From UBA2658 sp964617335 (GTDB taxonomy: Bacteria > Bacillota > Clostridia > Oscillospirales > Oscillospiraceae): a stretch of 53,505 nt of DNA. The stretch is from the NCBI GenBank assembly GCA_964617335.1, contig CAZTXG010000008.1:1-53505 (forward strand). Reading direction: 5' to 3'. The translations under genes were made by a program, and so were the position numbers. Shown here one piece after another: positions 1 to 7,771 of the stretch. The notes beneath the pieces are model-generated. The model ran no database searches. It saw only the letters and a program-made list of their open reading frames with translations, and had not been told where the DNA came from. Numbering within the stretch: position 1 is the stretch's first letter; each line of letters opens with the position of its first letter.

Positions 1-94
1 TGCTTTTGCCTTGCCCTCAACAATATCAACAAAAATTCGCCTAATCAATTGTAAAGATTATATATAATTTTTGGAACAAAAAGTCATCAGCCGC

Positions 95-123
95 TTGACC
101 CTTTTTTAGCTTTAGTTTAGAAT
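95..123 (+). promoter_or_regulatory. Sigma-A-type promoter of the purine operon
   Basis: TTGACC at 95-100 and TAGAAT at 118-123 are separated by exactly 17 bp, about 100 bp before purE. This is the only good promoter seen ahead of the tightly packed pur genes, so it probably drives the whole operon. No purine-riboswitch core was recognised in the leader between about 130 and 223. Confidence 0.7.
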
Positions 124-223
124 TATATTGTAAACTTTTTTAAATCCAATTCTAAAGATTTTGCTCGATAATAGTCACATTTTCGGAAACTATAGGATAA
201 AACAACAAAGGAACGGTGAAATT

Positions 224-718
224 ATGAAGAAAGCAGCTGTCATCATGGGCAGCGACAGCGACCTGCCCGTTGTCGAAAAAGCCATTGATTGTCTTAAAAG
301 CTTTAAGGTGCCTTTTGAGGTTCATGTTCTTTCAGCCCACCGCACTCCCAATGAGGCCGCCGAATTTTCCAAAAATGCCAGAGAGCGCGGCTTTGGCGTT
401 ATAATTGCCGCCGCCGGCAAGGCTGCTCATCTTGCGGGAGCTATTGCCGCAAACACCACCCTGCCTGTTATAGGCATACCTATAAAATCTACTGCGTTGG
501 ACGGCTTGGATGCCCTTTTGTCAACTGTACAGATGCCCTCAGGCATTCCTGTAGCGACAGTTGCCATAGACGGGGCTGAAAATGCCGCCCTTCTTGCTAT
601 CCAGATACTTTCTCTTTCAGATGACTCCTTGGCTCTTGCCCTTGGGGAAAAACGAGAAAAGGCGGCAGCTGCCGTTTTAGAGAAGAACACACTTCTTGAA
701 GAAAAGTTTAACAACTAG
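224..718 (+). CDS. purE: 5-(carboxyamino)imidazole ribonucleotide mutase / AIR carboxylase PurE
   Basis: PurE moves or adds the carboxyl group that turns AIR (or N5-CAIR) into CAIR in purine synthesis. The ATG at 224 is preferred over an upstream in-frame TTG at 161 because it follows an AAAGGA site and gives the standard N-terminus MKKAAVIMGSDSD; the product is 164 aa, normal for the family. GSDSD (residues 9-13) and SAHRTP (about 37-42) are the phosphate and active-site motifs of class I PurE. The usual G(M/A)AAHLPG segment reads GKAAHLAG here, a small deviation. No purK lies in the operon, so N5-CAIR would have to be made by a gene elsewhere or the enzyme used with AIR and CO2. First gene of the operon. 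Confidence 0.96.
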   Translation: MKKAAVIMGSDSDLPVVEKAIDCLKSFKVPFEVHVLSAHRTPNEAAEFSKNARERGFGVIIAAAGKAAHLAGAIAANTTLPVIGIPIKSTALDGLDALLSTVQMPSGIPVATVAIDGAENAALLAIQILSLSDDSLALALGEKREKAAAAVLEKNTLLEEKFNN

Positions 719-746
719 GAATAAAAAATATACGGAGGGAAGTTTT

Positions 747-1463
747 ATGGAAAAAGCGCAGCTTCTATACGAAGGTAAGGCAAAAAAGGTCTATGCCACA
801 AGTGATGAAAACCTATGCATAGTCTCATATAAAGACGATGCCACAGCCTTTAACGGCGAAAAAAAAGGTACGATACTGGGCAAGGGAGCTATTAACAACC
901 GCCTTACTAACCGCCTTATGAAATTTTTAGACGAAAAAGGCATACCCACCCATTTTGTAAAAGAGCTTTCAGAGCGGGAAACCCTGGTGAAAATGGTTTC
1001 TATAATTCCTCTTGAAGTTATAGTGCGCAATATCTCCGCCGGAAGCTTTGCAAAGCGATTCGGTGTTTCTGAAGGCATTCGTTTTAAATCCCCCACTGTT
1101 GAATTTTCCTATAAAAATGACGAGCTTGGAGACCCTCTTATGAACTCCTGCCACGCCATTGCTCTGGAGCTTGCCACCGCCGAGGAAATTGCCATCCTTG
1201 AAAAATACGCTTTTTCTATAAACAGTTTCCTTTCCGAATTTATGCTCTCCCACGAGCTTGTCCTTGTAGACTTTAAACTGGAATTTGGGAAAACTCTGGA
1301 AGGAGAAATTGTCCTTGCCGACGAAATATCCCCCGACACCTGCAGGCTTTGGGATGTTCACACCGGAGAAAAGCTTGATAAAGACCGCTTCCGCCGTGAT
1401 ATGGGCGGCGTTGAAGATGCCTATAATGAGGTTATGAAGCGTCTTTTGGGGGATACAAAATAA
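747..1463 (+). CDS. purC: Phosphoribosylaminoimidazole-succinocarboxamide synthase PurC
   Basis: PurC ligates aspartate to CAIR with ATP, giving SAICAR. The start at 747 follows a strong GGAGGG at 734-739; the 238-aa product matches bacterial PurC length. The N-terminal LLYEGKAKKVY and the conserved GSFAKR and EISPDTCRLWD segments are family hallmarks covering ATP and substrate binding. It follows purE by 28 bp, and its stop overlaps the purF start as TAATG, implying translational coupling. The next pathway enzyme, PurB, is not encoded in the window. Confidence 0.97.
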   Translation: MEKAQLLYEGKAKKVYATSDENLCIVSYKDDATAFNGEKKGTILGKGAINNRLTNRLMKFLDEKGIPTHFVKELSERETLVKMVSIIPLEVIVRNISAGSFAKRFGVSEGIRFKSPTVEFSYKNDELGDPLMNSCHAIALELATAEEIAILEKYAFSINSFLSEFMLSHELVLVDFKLEFGKTLEGEIVLADEISPDTCRLWDVHTGEKLDKDRFRRDMGGVEDAYNEVMKRLLGDTK

Positions 1464-2899
1464 TGGCAATACATGAAGAATGCGGCGTTTTCGGCATATA
1501 CAGCCCCAGCACCTGTGATGTTGCCGCAACAGTTTATTATGGTCTTTTTGCCCTCCAGCACAGGGGGCAGGAAAGCTGCGGCATTGCAGTTTCTGACGAT
1601 GGGGTTTTCACTTCTTTTAAAGATGCGGGACTTGTGGGTGATATTTTCACTCCCTCTGTTATGTCACGTTTTCCCCAGGGGAACATGGCCATTGGTCATT
1701 GCCGTTACGGAAGCGCCGGAACCGGCGATAGGATTAATGCCCAGCCCATTGTTATTAACCATATAAAAGGTCAGATGGCCCTTGCTCACAACGGCAGCCT
1801 TATAAACTCCTCCGAGCTGCGGGAAGAGCTGGAAATGCAGGGCAGCATTTTCCACACTACCACCGACAGCGAGGTTATTTCATATATAATAACCAAGGAA
1901 CGTATTGGCACATCAACTATTGAAGATGCTGTCAATAAGGCCATGACAAAGCTTAAAGGTGCTTATTCCCTTGTTATCATGTCTCCCACAAAGCTTATAG
2001 CCGCAAGAGACGAGCATGGATTTCGCCCCCTTTGCTATGGAAAAACTCCCGAGGGGGATTATGTTGTGGCCTCGGAAAGCTGCGCTTTAACAGCTGTGGG
2101 CGCAAGTTTAGAGCGTGACATTCTCCCTGGTGAAATTATGGTTTTTGATAAAAACGGCCCCCGTTCCATAAAAGACCACTGCGGAAAAAAGGATATGTCC
2201 CTGTGTGTGTTTGAGTTTATTTATTTTGCAAGACCGGACTCCGTTATAGAAGACTGCTCTGTTCACGCGGCAAGGCTTCGTGCCGGTGCCTTTCTCGCCT
2301 TGGAGCATCCCGTTCAGGCAGACGTTGTTGTTGGGGTGCCGGACAGCGGAATAGATGCCGCCATCGGTTTTTCCCGTCAAAGCGGCATCCCCTACGGAAT
2401 AGGGCTTATTAAAAATCGCTATATTGGCAGAACATTTATATCAGCCGGTCAGAAGTCCAGGGAGGACAAGGTTAGAATTAAGCTTAATCCCGTTGCGGAA
2501 ACCTTTGCCGGAAAAAGGGTTGTACTCATAGACGACTCCATAGTTCGGGGCACGACCTGCGCTCTTATAGTCGGTCTTTTGCGGGAGGCAGGAGCAAAGG
2601 AAATTCACCTTCGCATATCGGCTCCCCCCTTCTTAAACCCCTGCTATTACGGAACAGACATAGACAGCCGTGACAAGCTCATTGCCTGTAATCACAGTCT
2701 TGAGGAAATTACAAAAATTGTGGGAGCAGACTCCCTCGGCTATTTAAGCGTTGACAACGTGCGAAAGCTTGCGGATAAGCCTGCAAATCTTGGCTTTTGC
2801 GCCGCCTGCTTTGACGGGGAATATCCCACGGAAGTTCCCATAGGCTCATGTAAAAGAAAATTTGAAACTAAAATAAGCGAAAGGTGTGTGAAGCTGTGA
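1463..2899 (+). CDS. purF: Amidophosphoribosyltransferase PurF (Fe-S type)
   Basis: PurF carries out the committed step of purine synthesis, making phosphoribosylamine from PRPP and glutamine. The 478-aa protein has a short propeptide (MAIHEE) before Cys7, the expected N-terminal nucleophile after self-cleavage, as in the Bacillus enzyme. The PRPP-loop motif VVLIDDSIVRGTT sits in the C-terminal phosphoribosyltransferase domain. Cysteines in CVFEFIYFARPDS, NPCYYG and GFCAACFDG match the four ligands of the oxygen-sensitive 4Fe-4S cluster of Bacillus-type PurF. AMP and GMP feedback inhibition is known for the family. The gene overlaps purC by one base and purM by four. Confidence 0.97.
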   Translation: MAIHEECGVFGIYSPSTCDVAATVYYGLFALQHRGQESCGIAVSDDGVFTSFKDAGLVGDIFTPSVMSRFPQGNMAIGHCRYGSAGTGDRINAQPIVINHIKGQMALAHNGSLINSSELREELEMQGSIFHTTTDSEVISYIITKERIGTSTIEDAVNKAMTKLKGAYSLVIMSPTKLIAARDEHGFRPLCYGKTPEGDYVVASESCALTAVGASLERDILPGEIMVFDKNGPRSIKDHCGKKDMSLCVFEFIYFARPDSVIEDCSVHAARLRAGAFLALEHPVQADVVVGVPDSGIDAAIGFSRQSGIPYGIGLIKNRYIGRTFISAGQKSREDKVRIKLNPVAETFAGKRVVLIDDSIVRGTTCALIVGLLREAGAKEIHLRISAPPFLNPCYYGTDIDSRDKLIACNHSLEEITKIVGADSLGYLSVDNVRKLADKPANLGFCAACFDGEYPTEVPIGSCKRKFETKISERCVKL

Positions 2900-3933
2900 A
2901 AAGCTATTCCGAAAGCTATAAAAAGGCCGGAGTTGATATAACAGCGGGCTACAAGGCAGTAGAGCTTATGAAAAGCCATATTGCCCGTACCATGGCGGGA
3001 AAAAACCTTCCAGATATCGGCGGCTTTGGCGGACTTTTCGAGCTGGATTTGAAAGATACGCCAAACCCCGTTTTGGTAAGCGGAACCGACGGCGTGGGCA
3101 CAAAGCTAAAACTTGCCTTTCTTATGGACAAGCACGATACCATAGGCATAGATTGCGTTGCCATGTGTGCAAACGACGTTATTTGCTGCGGGGCAAAACC
3201 GCTTTTCTTTCTTGATTATATTGCCTGCGGAAAAAACATCCCCGAGAAAATTGCTGAAATCGTCTCCGGTGTTGCCGAGGGCTGTGTCCAGTCCGGCTGC
3301 GCTTTAATCGGAGGGGAAACTGCCGAGATGCCGGGGTTTTATCCGGAAAATGAATATGACCTTGCCGGATTTTGTGTGGGTATGGCAGATAAGTCAAGGC
3401 TTCTTGACAAAAGTAAGGTCAGTGAAGGCGACCTTATAATCGCCCTGCCCTCCAGCGGTGTCCACAGCAATGGTTTTAGTCTTGTGCGCAAGGTTTTTGA
3501 CCTTGAAAACGCTGATATAAGTTCTCCTTTAGAGGCACTTAATGGAAAAAGCCTTGGGGAAACCCTGCTTACTCCCACGAGGATTTATGTCCGTTCCATG
3601 CTTTCTTTGTTTGACTCTATAACTGTAAAATCAGTTTCCCATATAACCGGCGGAGGCTTTTTTGAAAATATTCCCCGCAGTCTGCCCAAGGGCTTTAGCG
3701 CCCATATAGACAGCAGCGTTCTTAAAATATCGCCCATCTTTAACTATATAATGGAAAAAGGCTGTATTTCACAAAGGGATATGTTCAACACTTTTAATAT
3801 GGGTGTTGGAATGTGCTTTGTCGTCTCCCCTTCCGAGGGGGAAAAGGCTCTTGAAATTCTTGCGGAAAACGGCGAGGAAGCCTATATTATGGCTAAGGTC
3901 GTCGCCTCCGATGAGGGTGTTGTGTTATGCTAA
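2896..3933 (+). CDS. purM: Phosphoribosylformylglycinamidine cyclo-ligase PurM
   Basis: PurM closes FGAM to AIR using ATP. I place the start at GTG 2896, which overlaps the purF stop as GTGA and gives 345 aa, close to the usual 346; an in-frame GTG at 2884 would add only four residues. DGVGTKLKLA (near residue 60) and GGETAEMPGFY (near 140) are the canonical ATP-binding and dimer-interface motifs. The reading frame is intact. It overlaps purN by seven bases, so purF, purM, purN and purO form an overlapping block. Confidence 0.96.
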   Translation: MKSYSESYKKAGVDITAGYKAVELMKSHIARTMAGKNLPDIGGFGGLFELDLKDTPNPVLVSGTDGVGTKLKLAFLMDKHDTIGIDCVAMCANDVICCGAKPLFFLDYIACGKNIPEKIAEIVSGVAEGCVQSGCALIGGETAEMPGFYPENEYDLAGFCVGMADKSRLLDKSKVSEGDLIIALPSSGVHSNGFSLVRKVFDLENADISSPLEALNGKSLGETLLTPTRIYVRSMLSLFDSITVKSVSHITGGGFFENIPRSLPKGFSAHIDSSVLKISPIFNYIMEKGCISQRDMFNTFNMGVGMCFVVSPSEGEKALEILAENGEEAYIMAKVVASDEGVVLC

Positions 3934-4550
3934 AAGTACCCATTGCGGTTTTGGTTTCCGGCGGCGGCACAAATCTTCAGGCTCTTATTGATGCCGAAAA
4001 TGACGGCAGGCTTAAAAGCGGCGAAATTTCCCTTGTAATTTCCAGTAAGGAAGATGCCTTTGCCTTAAAACGGGCGGAAAATGCCGGCATAAAAGTCCTT
4101 AGTCTTCCCATTAAGGCTTTTGAGAATAGAGCCGATTTTGAAGCCGCCCTGGAAAAGGCCCTTGCGGAAAACAAAATCGGTCTTGTGGTGCTAGCTGGCT
4201 TTATGTGCATTTTATCGGAAAGCTTTACCTCCCGCTGGGAAAAGCGCATTATAAACGTCCACCCCTCCCTTATCCCCGCTTTTTGCGGCGAGGGCTTTTT
4301 CGGCCTGCGGGTTCACAAGGCAGCCTTGGAAAAAGGTGTTAAGCTAAGCGGAGCAACCGTGCATTATGTAAACCATATTCCCGACGGCGGCGAAATAATT
4401 CTTCAAAAAGCCGTGCCAGTTTATAAAAATGACAGTCCGGAAAGTCTGCAAAAACGGGTTATGGAAAAAGCCGAATGGATAATTCTACCCAGAGCGGCGG
4501 AAATGGTATCAAAAAAATTACTTAAGGAGGGCATGGGTCATGAGGAATAA
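3927..4550 (+). CDS. purN: Phosphoribosylglycinamide formyltransferase PurN
   Basis: PurN transfers the formyl group of 10-formyl-THF to GAR, giving FGAR. The N-terminal VLVSGGGTNLQAL is the phosphate-binding loop. NVHPSLIPAF carries the catalytic Asn and His, and HIPDGG the catalytic Asp. At 207 aa it has normal length. The start ATG lies inside the last codons of purM and its end overlaps purO by 11 bp. The 5-formyl-THF cyclo-ligase at 36.4 kb would help supply the folate used here. Confidence 0.96.
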   Translation: MLKVPIAVLVSGGGTNLQALIDAENDGRLKSGEISLVISSKEDAFALKRAENAGIKVLSLPIKAFENRADFEAALEKALAENKIGLVVLAGFMCILSESFTSRWEKRIINVHPSLIPAFCGEGFFGLRVHKAALEKGVKLSGATVHYVNHIPDGGEIILQKAVPVYKNDSPESLQKRVMEKAEWIILPRAAEMVSKKLLKEGMGHEE

Positions 4551-5259
4551 ATCATCACTTTCACAGCTTCTTTCTGAAAACACCTACCCCGGCAGGGGAA
4601 TTCTAATAGGCAAATCTGAGGACGGTAAAAATGCCGTATGCGCCTATTTCATCATGGGGCGCAGCGAAAATAGCAGAAACCGTGTTTTTATTTCCCAGAC
4701 AGGGGGCATACGCACTGAGGCTTTTGACCCTGCAAAAATGACTGACCCCAGCCTTATAATATATTCACCGGTGCGGACTATTGGAAAAAATATCATAGTT
4801 ACAAACGGGGACCAGACAGACACAATTTATGAGCATCTAAGCACCGGAAAAAGCTTTGAGCAGGCTCTTGAAACACGCTGTTTTGAGCCGGATGCCCCCA
4901 ACTTCACTCCCCGTATCAGTGGCATTATGAGCATGGAAAAGGGTTTTTTATACAAATTGAGCATCCTTAAGTCAGAAGATAGCGAAGGAAGCTTCTGCTC
5001 ACGTTTTTTCTTTTCCTATGAGCCGGAAAACGGGGCGGGACATTTTATACACACCTATGAAAAAGACGGCTCTCCCCTGCCCAGTTTTCAGGGAGAACCA
5101 AAAAAGGTTTCAATCCCCAATGATATAAACGAGCTTTCAGAGCTTATTTGGAGCAGTCTAAATGATGAAAATAAGGTGTCTCTATATGTTTCTTATGTTA
5201 ACCTTGAAAACGGAGAGACACAAGAGTGTATAATAAATAAAAATATTAGGAGGGCATAA
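4540..5259 (+). CDS. purO: IMP cyclohydrolase, archaeal PurO type
   Basis: This 239-aa protein resembles the PurO/IMP cyclohydrolase family, which closes FAICAR to IMP, the last step of the pathway. Recognition rests on the N-terminal YPGRGILIGKSEDG and MGRSENSRNRVF segments and on position: it lies directly before a stand-alone AICAR formyltransferase that lacks the cyclohydrolase half of PurH. An AAGGAGG at 4524-4530 precedes the start, which overlaps the purN stop. PurO was first described in archaea; PurO-like proteins also occur in some Firmicutes. Function is inferred from family resemblance and context, but the pathway would be incomplete without it. Confidence 0.85.
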   Translation: MRNKSSLSQLLSENTYPGRGILIGKSEDGKNAVCAYFIMGRSENSRNRVFISQTGGIRTEAFDPAKMTDPSLIIYSPVRTIGKNIIVTNGDQTDTIYEHLSTGKSFEQALETRCFEPDAPNFTPRISGIMSMEKGFLYKLSILKSEDSEGSFCSRFFFSYEPENGAGHFIHTYEKDGSPLPSFQGEPKKVSIPNDINELSELIWSSLNDENKVSLYVSYVNLENGETQECIINKNIRRA

Positions 5260-5260
5260 A

Positions 5261-6445
5261 ATGACGGAATATGAACTTAAATATGGCTGTAACCCTAATC
5301 AAATTCCTGCTAAAATCTTTATGGATAGTGGCAAAAACCTGCCAATCACCATATTAAATGGCCGTCCCGGTTATATTAACCTGCTGGATGCCTTAAACAG
5401 TTGGCAGCTTGTCAGTGAGCTTACGAAGGCAACAGGACTTTGCAGCGCCGCAAGCTTTAAACACGTTTCCCCCTCCGGTGCCGCTCTTGGAATTGTTATG
5501 TCAACTGAACTTAAAAGGGCCTGCTTTGTTGATGACATTGAAGGCATTGACGACAGTCCCCTGGCCTGCGCCTATGCTCGTGCTCGTGGAGTTGACAGAA
5601 TGAGCAGCTTTGGTGACTGGATTGCCCTGTCAGAGCGCTGCGATAAGGTGACGGCGAGCATCATAGCTCGTGAGGTTTCAGACGGGGTAATTGCTCCCGA
5701 CTATTCACCCGAAGCTCTGGAAATTTTAAAGGCTAAGAAAAAAGGAGCTTACAACATTATTAAAATTGACTCCGGCTACATTCCGGAAAAACAGGAGATT
5801 AAGCAGGTTTTCGGCATTAGCTTTGAGCAGGGCAGAAATGACTTTGAAATAAGCACCAAGCTTCTTGAAAATGTTGTTACGGGAAACTTCGCTTTGCCGG
5901 AGGTTGCCAAGCGTGACCTTATGGTAAGCCTTATAACTTTAAAATACACCCAGTCAAACTCTGTCTGCTATGCCGTTGACGGACAGGCCATTGGCGTAGG
6001 CGCAGGGCAGCAAAGCCGCATCCACTGCACTCGGCTTGCCGGCGGAAAAGCAGACAACTGGCATCTCCGTCAAAGTCAAAGGGTTTTGGAGCTTCCTTTC
6101 CTGCCGGAGCTGCCGAGAGCTGCCCGTGATAATGTCATTGATGTGTATATTTCGGAAGATTGCGAAGATGTTATTGGAGACAGGGCATGGCGCAGCTTCT
6201 TCACACGTCAGCCAGAAAAACTTAGCCTTGACGAAAAGCGCAGCTATCTTTCCAATATAAAAGGTGTATCCCTAGGCAGCGATGCCTTCTTCCCCTTTGA
6301 CGATAACATAATAAGAGCTTTCCGCAGCGGCGTTTCCTTTATTGCCCAGCCTGGGGGCAGTGTCCGTGATGAAGATGTAATTTCCAAATGCAAAGAGCTT
6401 GGTATTTCCATGTGCTTTACAGGTCTGCGGCTTTTCCACCACTAA
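5261..6445 (+). CDS. purV: Stand-alone AICAR formyltransferase (PurV, C-terminal half of PurH)
   Basis: The 394-aa product corresponds to the formyltransferase domain of PurH, which formylates AICAR with 10-formyl-THF to FAICAR. The active-site Lys-His pair is in FKHVSPSGAA (near residue 68), and SNSVCYA and GVGAGQQSRIHCTRLA match the C-terminal active-site lobe. The about 200-residue MGS-like cyclohydrolase domain that starts ordinary PurH is absent; translation begins directly with YELKYGCNPNQIPAK. A TAGGAGGG site at 5247-5254 precedes the ATG. It follows purO by one base, which strongly suggests that the two proteins together replace PurH. Confidence 0.93.
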   Translation: MTEYELKYGCNPNQIPAKIFMDSGKNLPITILNGRPGYINLLDALNSWQLVSELTKATGLCSAASFKHVSPSGAALGIVMSTELKRACFVDDIEGIDDSPLACAYARARGVDRMSSFGDWIALSERCDKVTASIIAREVSDGVIAPDYSPEALEILKAKKKGAYNIIKIDSGYIPEKQEIKQVFGISFEQGRNDFEISTKLLENVVTGNFALPEVAKRDLMVSLITLKYTQSNSVCYAVDGQAIGVGAGQQSRIHCTRLAGGKADNWHLRQSQRVLELPFLPELPRAARDNVIDVYISEDCEDVIGDRAWRSFFTRQPEKLSLDEKRSYLSNIKGVSLGSDAFFPFDDNIIRAFRSGVSFIAQPGGSVRDEDVISKCKELGISMCFTGLRLFHH

Positions 6446-6487
6446 GTTTTTATCTATAGCTTGGTTAACATAATCTAGGAGGCTTCT

Positions 6488-7768
6488 ATGAAAATAATGG
6501 TTGTTGGCGGCGGCGGCCGTGAACATACAATAATAAAAAAACTTAAGGAAAGCTCTAAGGTTGACATAATATATGCGCTTCCCGGCAATGGGGGTATGGC
6601 TGCCGATGCCGTTTGTGTTGATATCGGCGCAAAAGATATTCCGGCGATTGTGGATTTTGCCAAAGAAAAAGCTATTGATCTTGCTGTTATAGCGCCGGAT
6701 GATCCACTGGTACTCGGAGCTGTGGATGAGCTGGAAAATGCCGGCATCCCCTGTTTTGGTCCTAATAAGGCTGCTGCAATAATTGAGGGCAGCAAGGTTT
6801 TTTCCAAAAACTTTATGAAAAAGTATGGCATTCCCACAGCAAAATACGAGGTTTTTTCTGATTTGAAAAAGGCTTTGGTTTATCTTAATAGCTGTCCCTA
6901 TCCTACGGTTATAAAGGCCGACGGGCTTGCTCTCGGCAAAGGTGTCATAATTGCCGAAACTGCCGAGGAAGCAAAAAATGCCCTTGTTTCTATAATGCAA
7001 GACAAGGTTTTTGGTGAAAGCGGCAATCAGGTGGTTATTGAGGAGTTTTTGGAAGGACCAGAGGTATCTGTCCTATGTTTTACAGACGGAAAGTTCATTT
7101 CTCCAATGATATCCAGCATGGACCACAAGCGAGCATATGATAATGACGAAGGCCCAAACACCGGCGGCATGGGTGTTATTGCCCCCAGTCCATATTACAC
7201 AGACAGCATTGCAAAGCAGTGTATGAAGGAAATTTTTCTTCCGACTATTTCTGCCATGAAAAATGAAAACCGTGAGTTTAAAGGCTGTTTGTACTTTGGT
7301 CTTATGTTAACTAAGTCCGGCCCAAAGGTAATTGAATATAACTGCCGCTTCGGTGACCCTGAAACTCAGGCAGTTTTGCCCTTATTAGAAAGTAATTTAG
7401 TTGACATAATGTTATCTACCCGCGATGGAACTCTTGCAGAACAGAATATTACATTTAAAAATGGGGCTTCCTGCTGCCTTGTTATGGCCTCGGGTGGATA
7501 CCCGGGAAAATACGAAACGGGAAAGAAAATTTTCCTGCCGGAGACCCTTCCGGAAAATACAGAAATTTATTTTGCCGGTGTAAAGCTTTCTGATGGGCAG
7601 CTTCTTAGCTCCGGCGGGCGGGTTCTTGGCATAACTTCCCTTTCAAGTGACCTTAAATCAGCAATAGACGCAGCTTATAAAACAGCTGAAAATATCAGCT
7701 TTGACGGCGCTTTTTATAGGCAGGACATTGGGGAAAAAGCACTAAAAGCTTGTAATATGGAGGGTTAA
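6488..7768 (+). CDS. purD: Phosphoribosylamine-glycine ligase PurD
   Basis: PurD joins glycine to phosphoribosylamine with ATP, giving GAR. The 426-aa ATP-grasp protein starts MVVGGGGREHTI (Rossmann-like N domain). It has the ATP-grasp segment TVIKADGLALGKGV near residue 140, then GPNTGGMGV and the metal-binding EYNCRFGDPETQ near 290. TAGGAGG at 6476-6482 precedes the ATG. A 42-bp gap separates it from purV; that gap carries an 11-base motif, GTTAACATAAT at 6464-6474, that recurs near argJ and argD. Confidence 0.97.
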   Translation: MKIMVVGGGGREHTIIKKLKESSKVDIIYALPGNGGMAADAVCVDIGAKDIPAIVDFAKEKAIDLAVIAPDDPLVLGAVDELENAGIPCFGPNKAAAIIEGSKVFSKNFMKKYGIPTAKYEVFSDLKKALVYLNSCPYPTVIKADGLALGKGVIIAETAEEAKNALVSIMQDKVFGESGNQVVIEEFLEGPEVSVLCFTDGKFISPMISSMDHKRAYDNDEGPNTGGMGVIAPSPYYTDSIAKQCMKEIFLPTISAMKNENREFKGCLYFGLMLTKSGPKVIEYNCRFGDPETQAVLPLLESNLVDIMLSTRDGTLAEQNITFKNGASCCLVMASGGYPGKYETGKKIFLPETLPENTEIYFAGVKLSDGQLLSSGGRVLGITSLSSDLKSAIDAAYKTAENISFDGAFYRQDIGEKALKACNMEG

Positions 7769-7771
7769 ATC

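Noticed and set aside
1..48. Minus-strand frame open at the left edge (IRRIFVDIVEGKAKA)
   Set aside because: Only 16 codons are visible, the only start is a TTG without a ribosome site, and the resemblance to a PurL-like N-terminus is too short to support a gene call.
124..223. Purine or guanine riboswitch before purE
   Set aside because: The conserved core and paired stems of purine riboswitches are not recognisable and no terminator hairpin follows.
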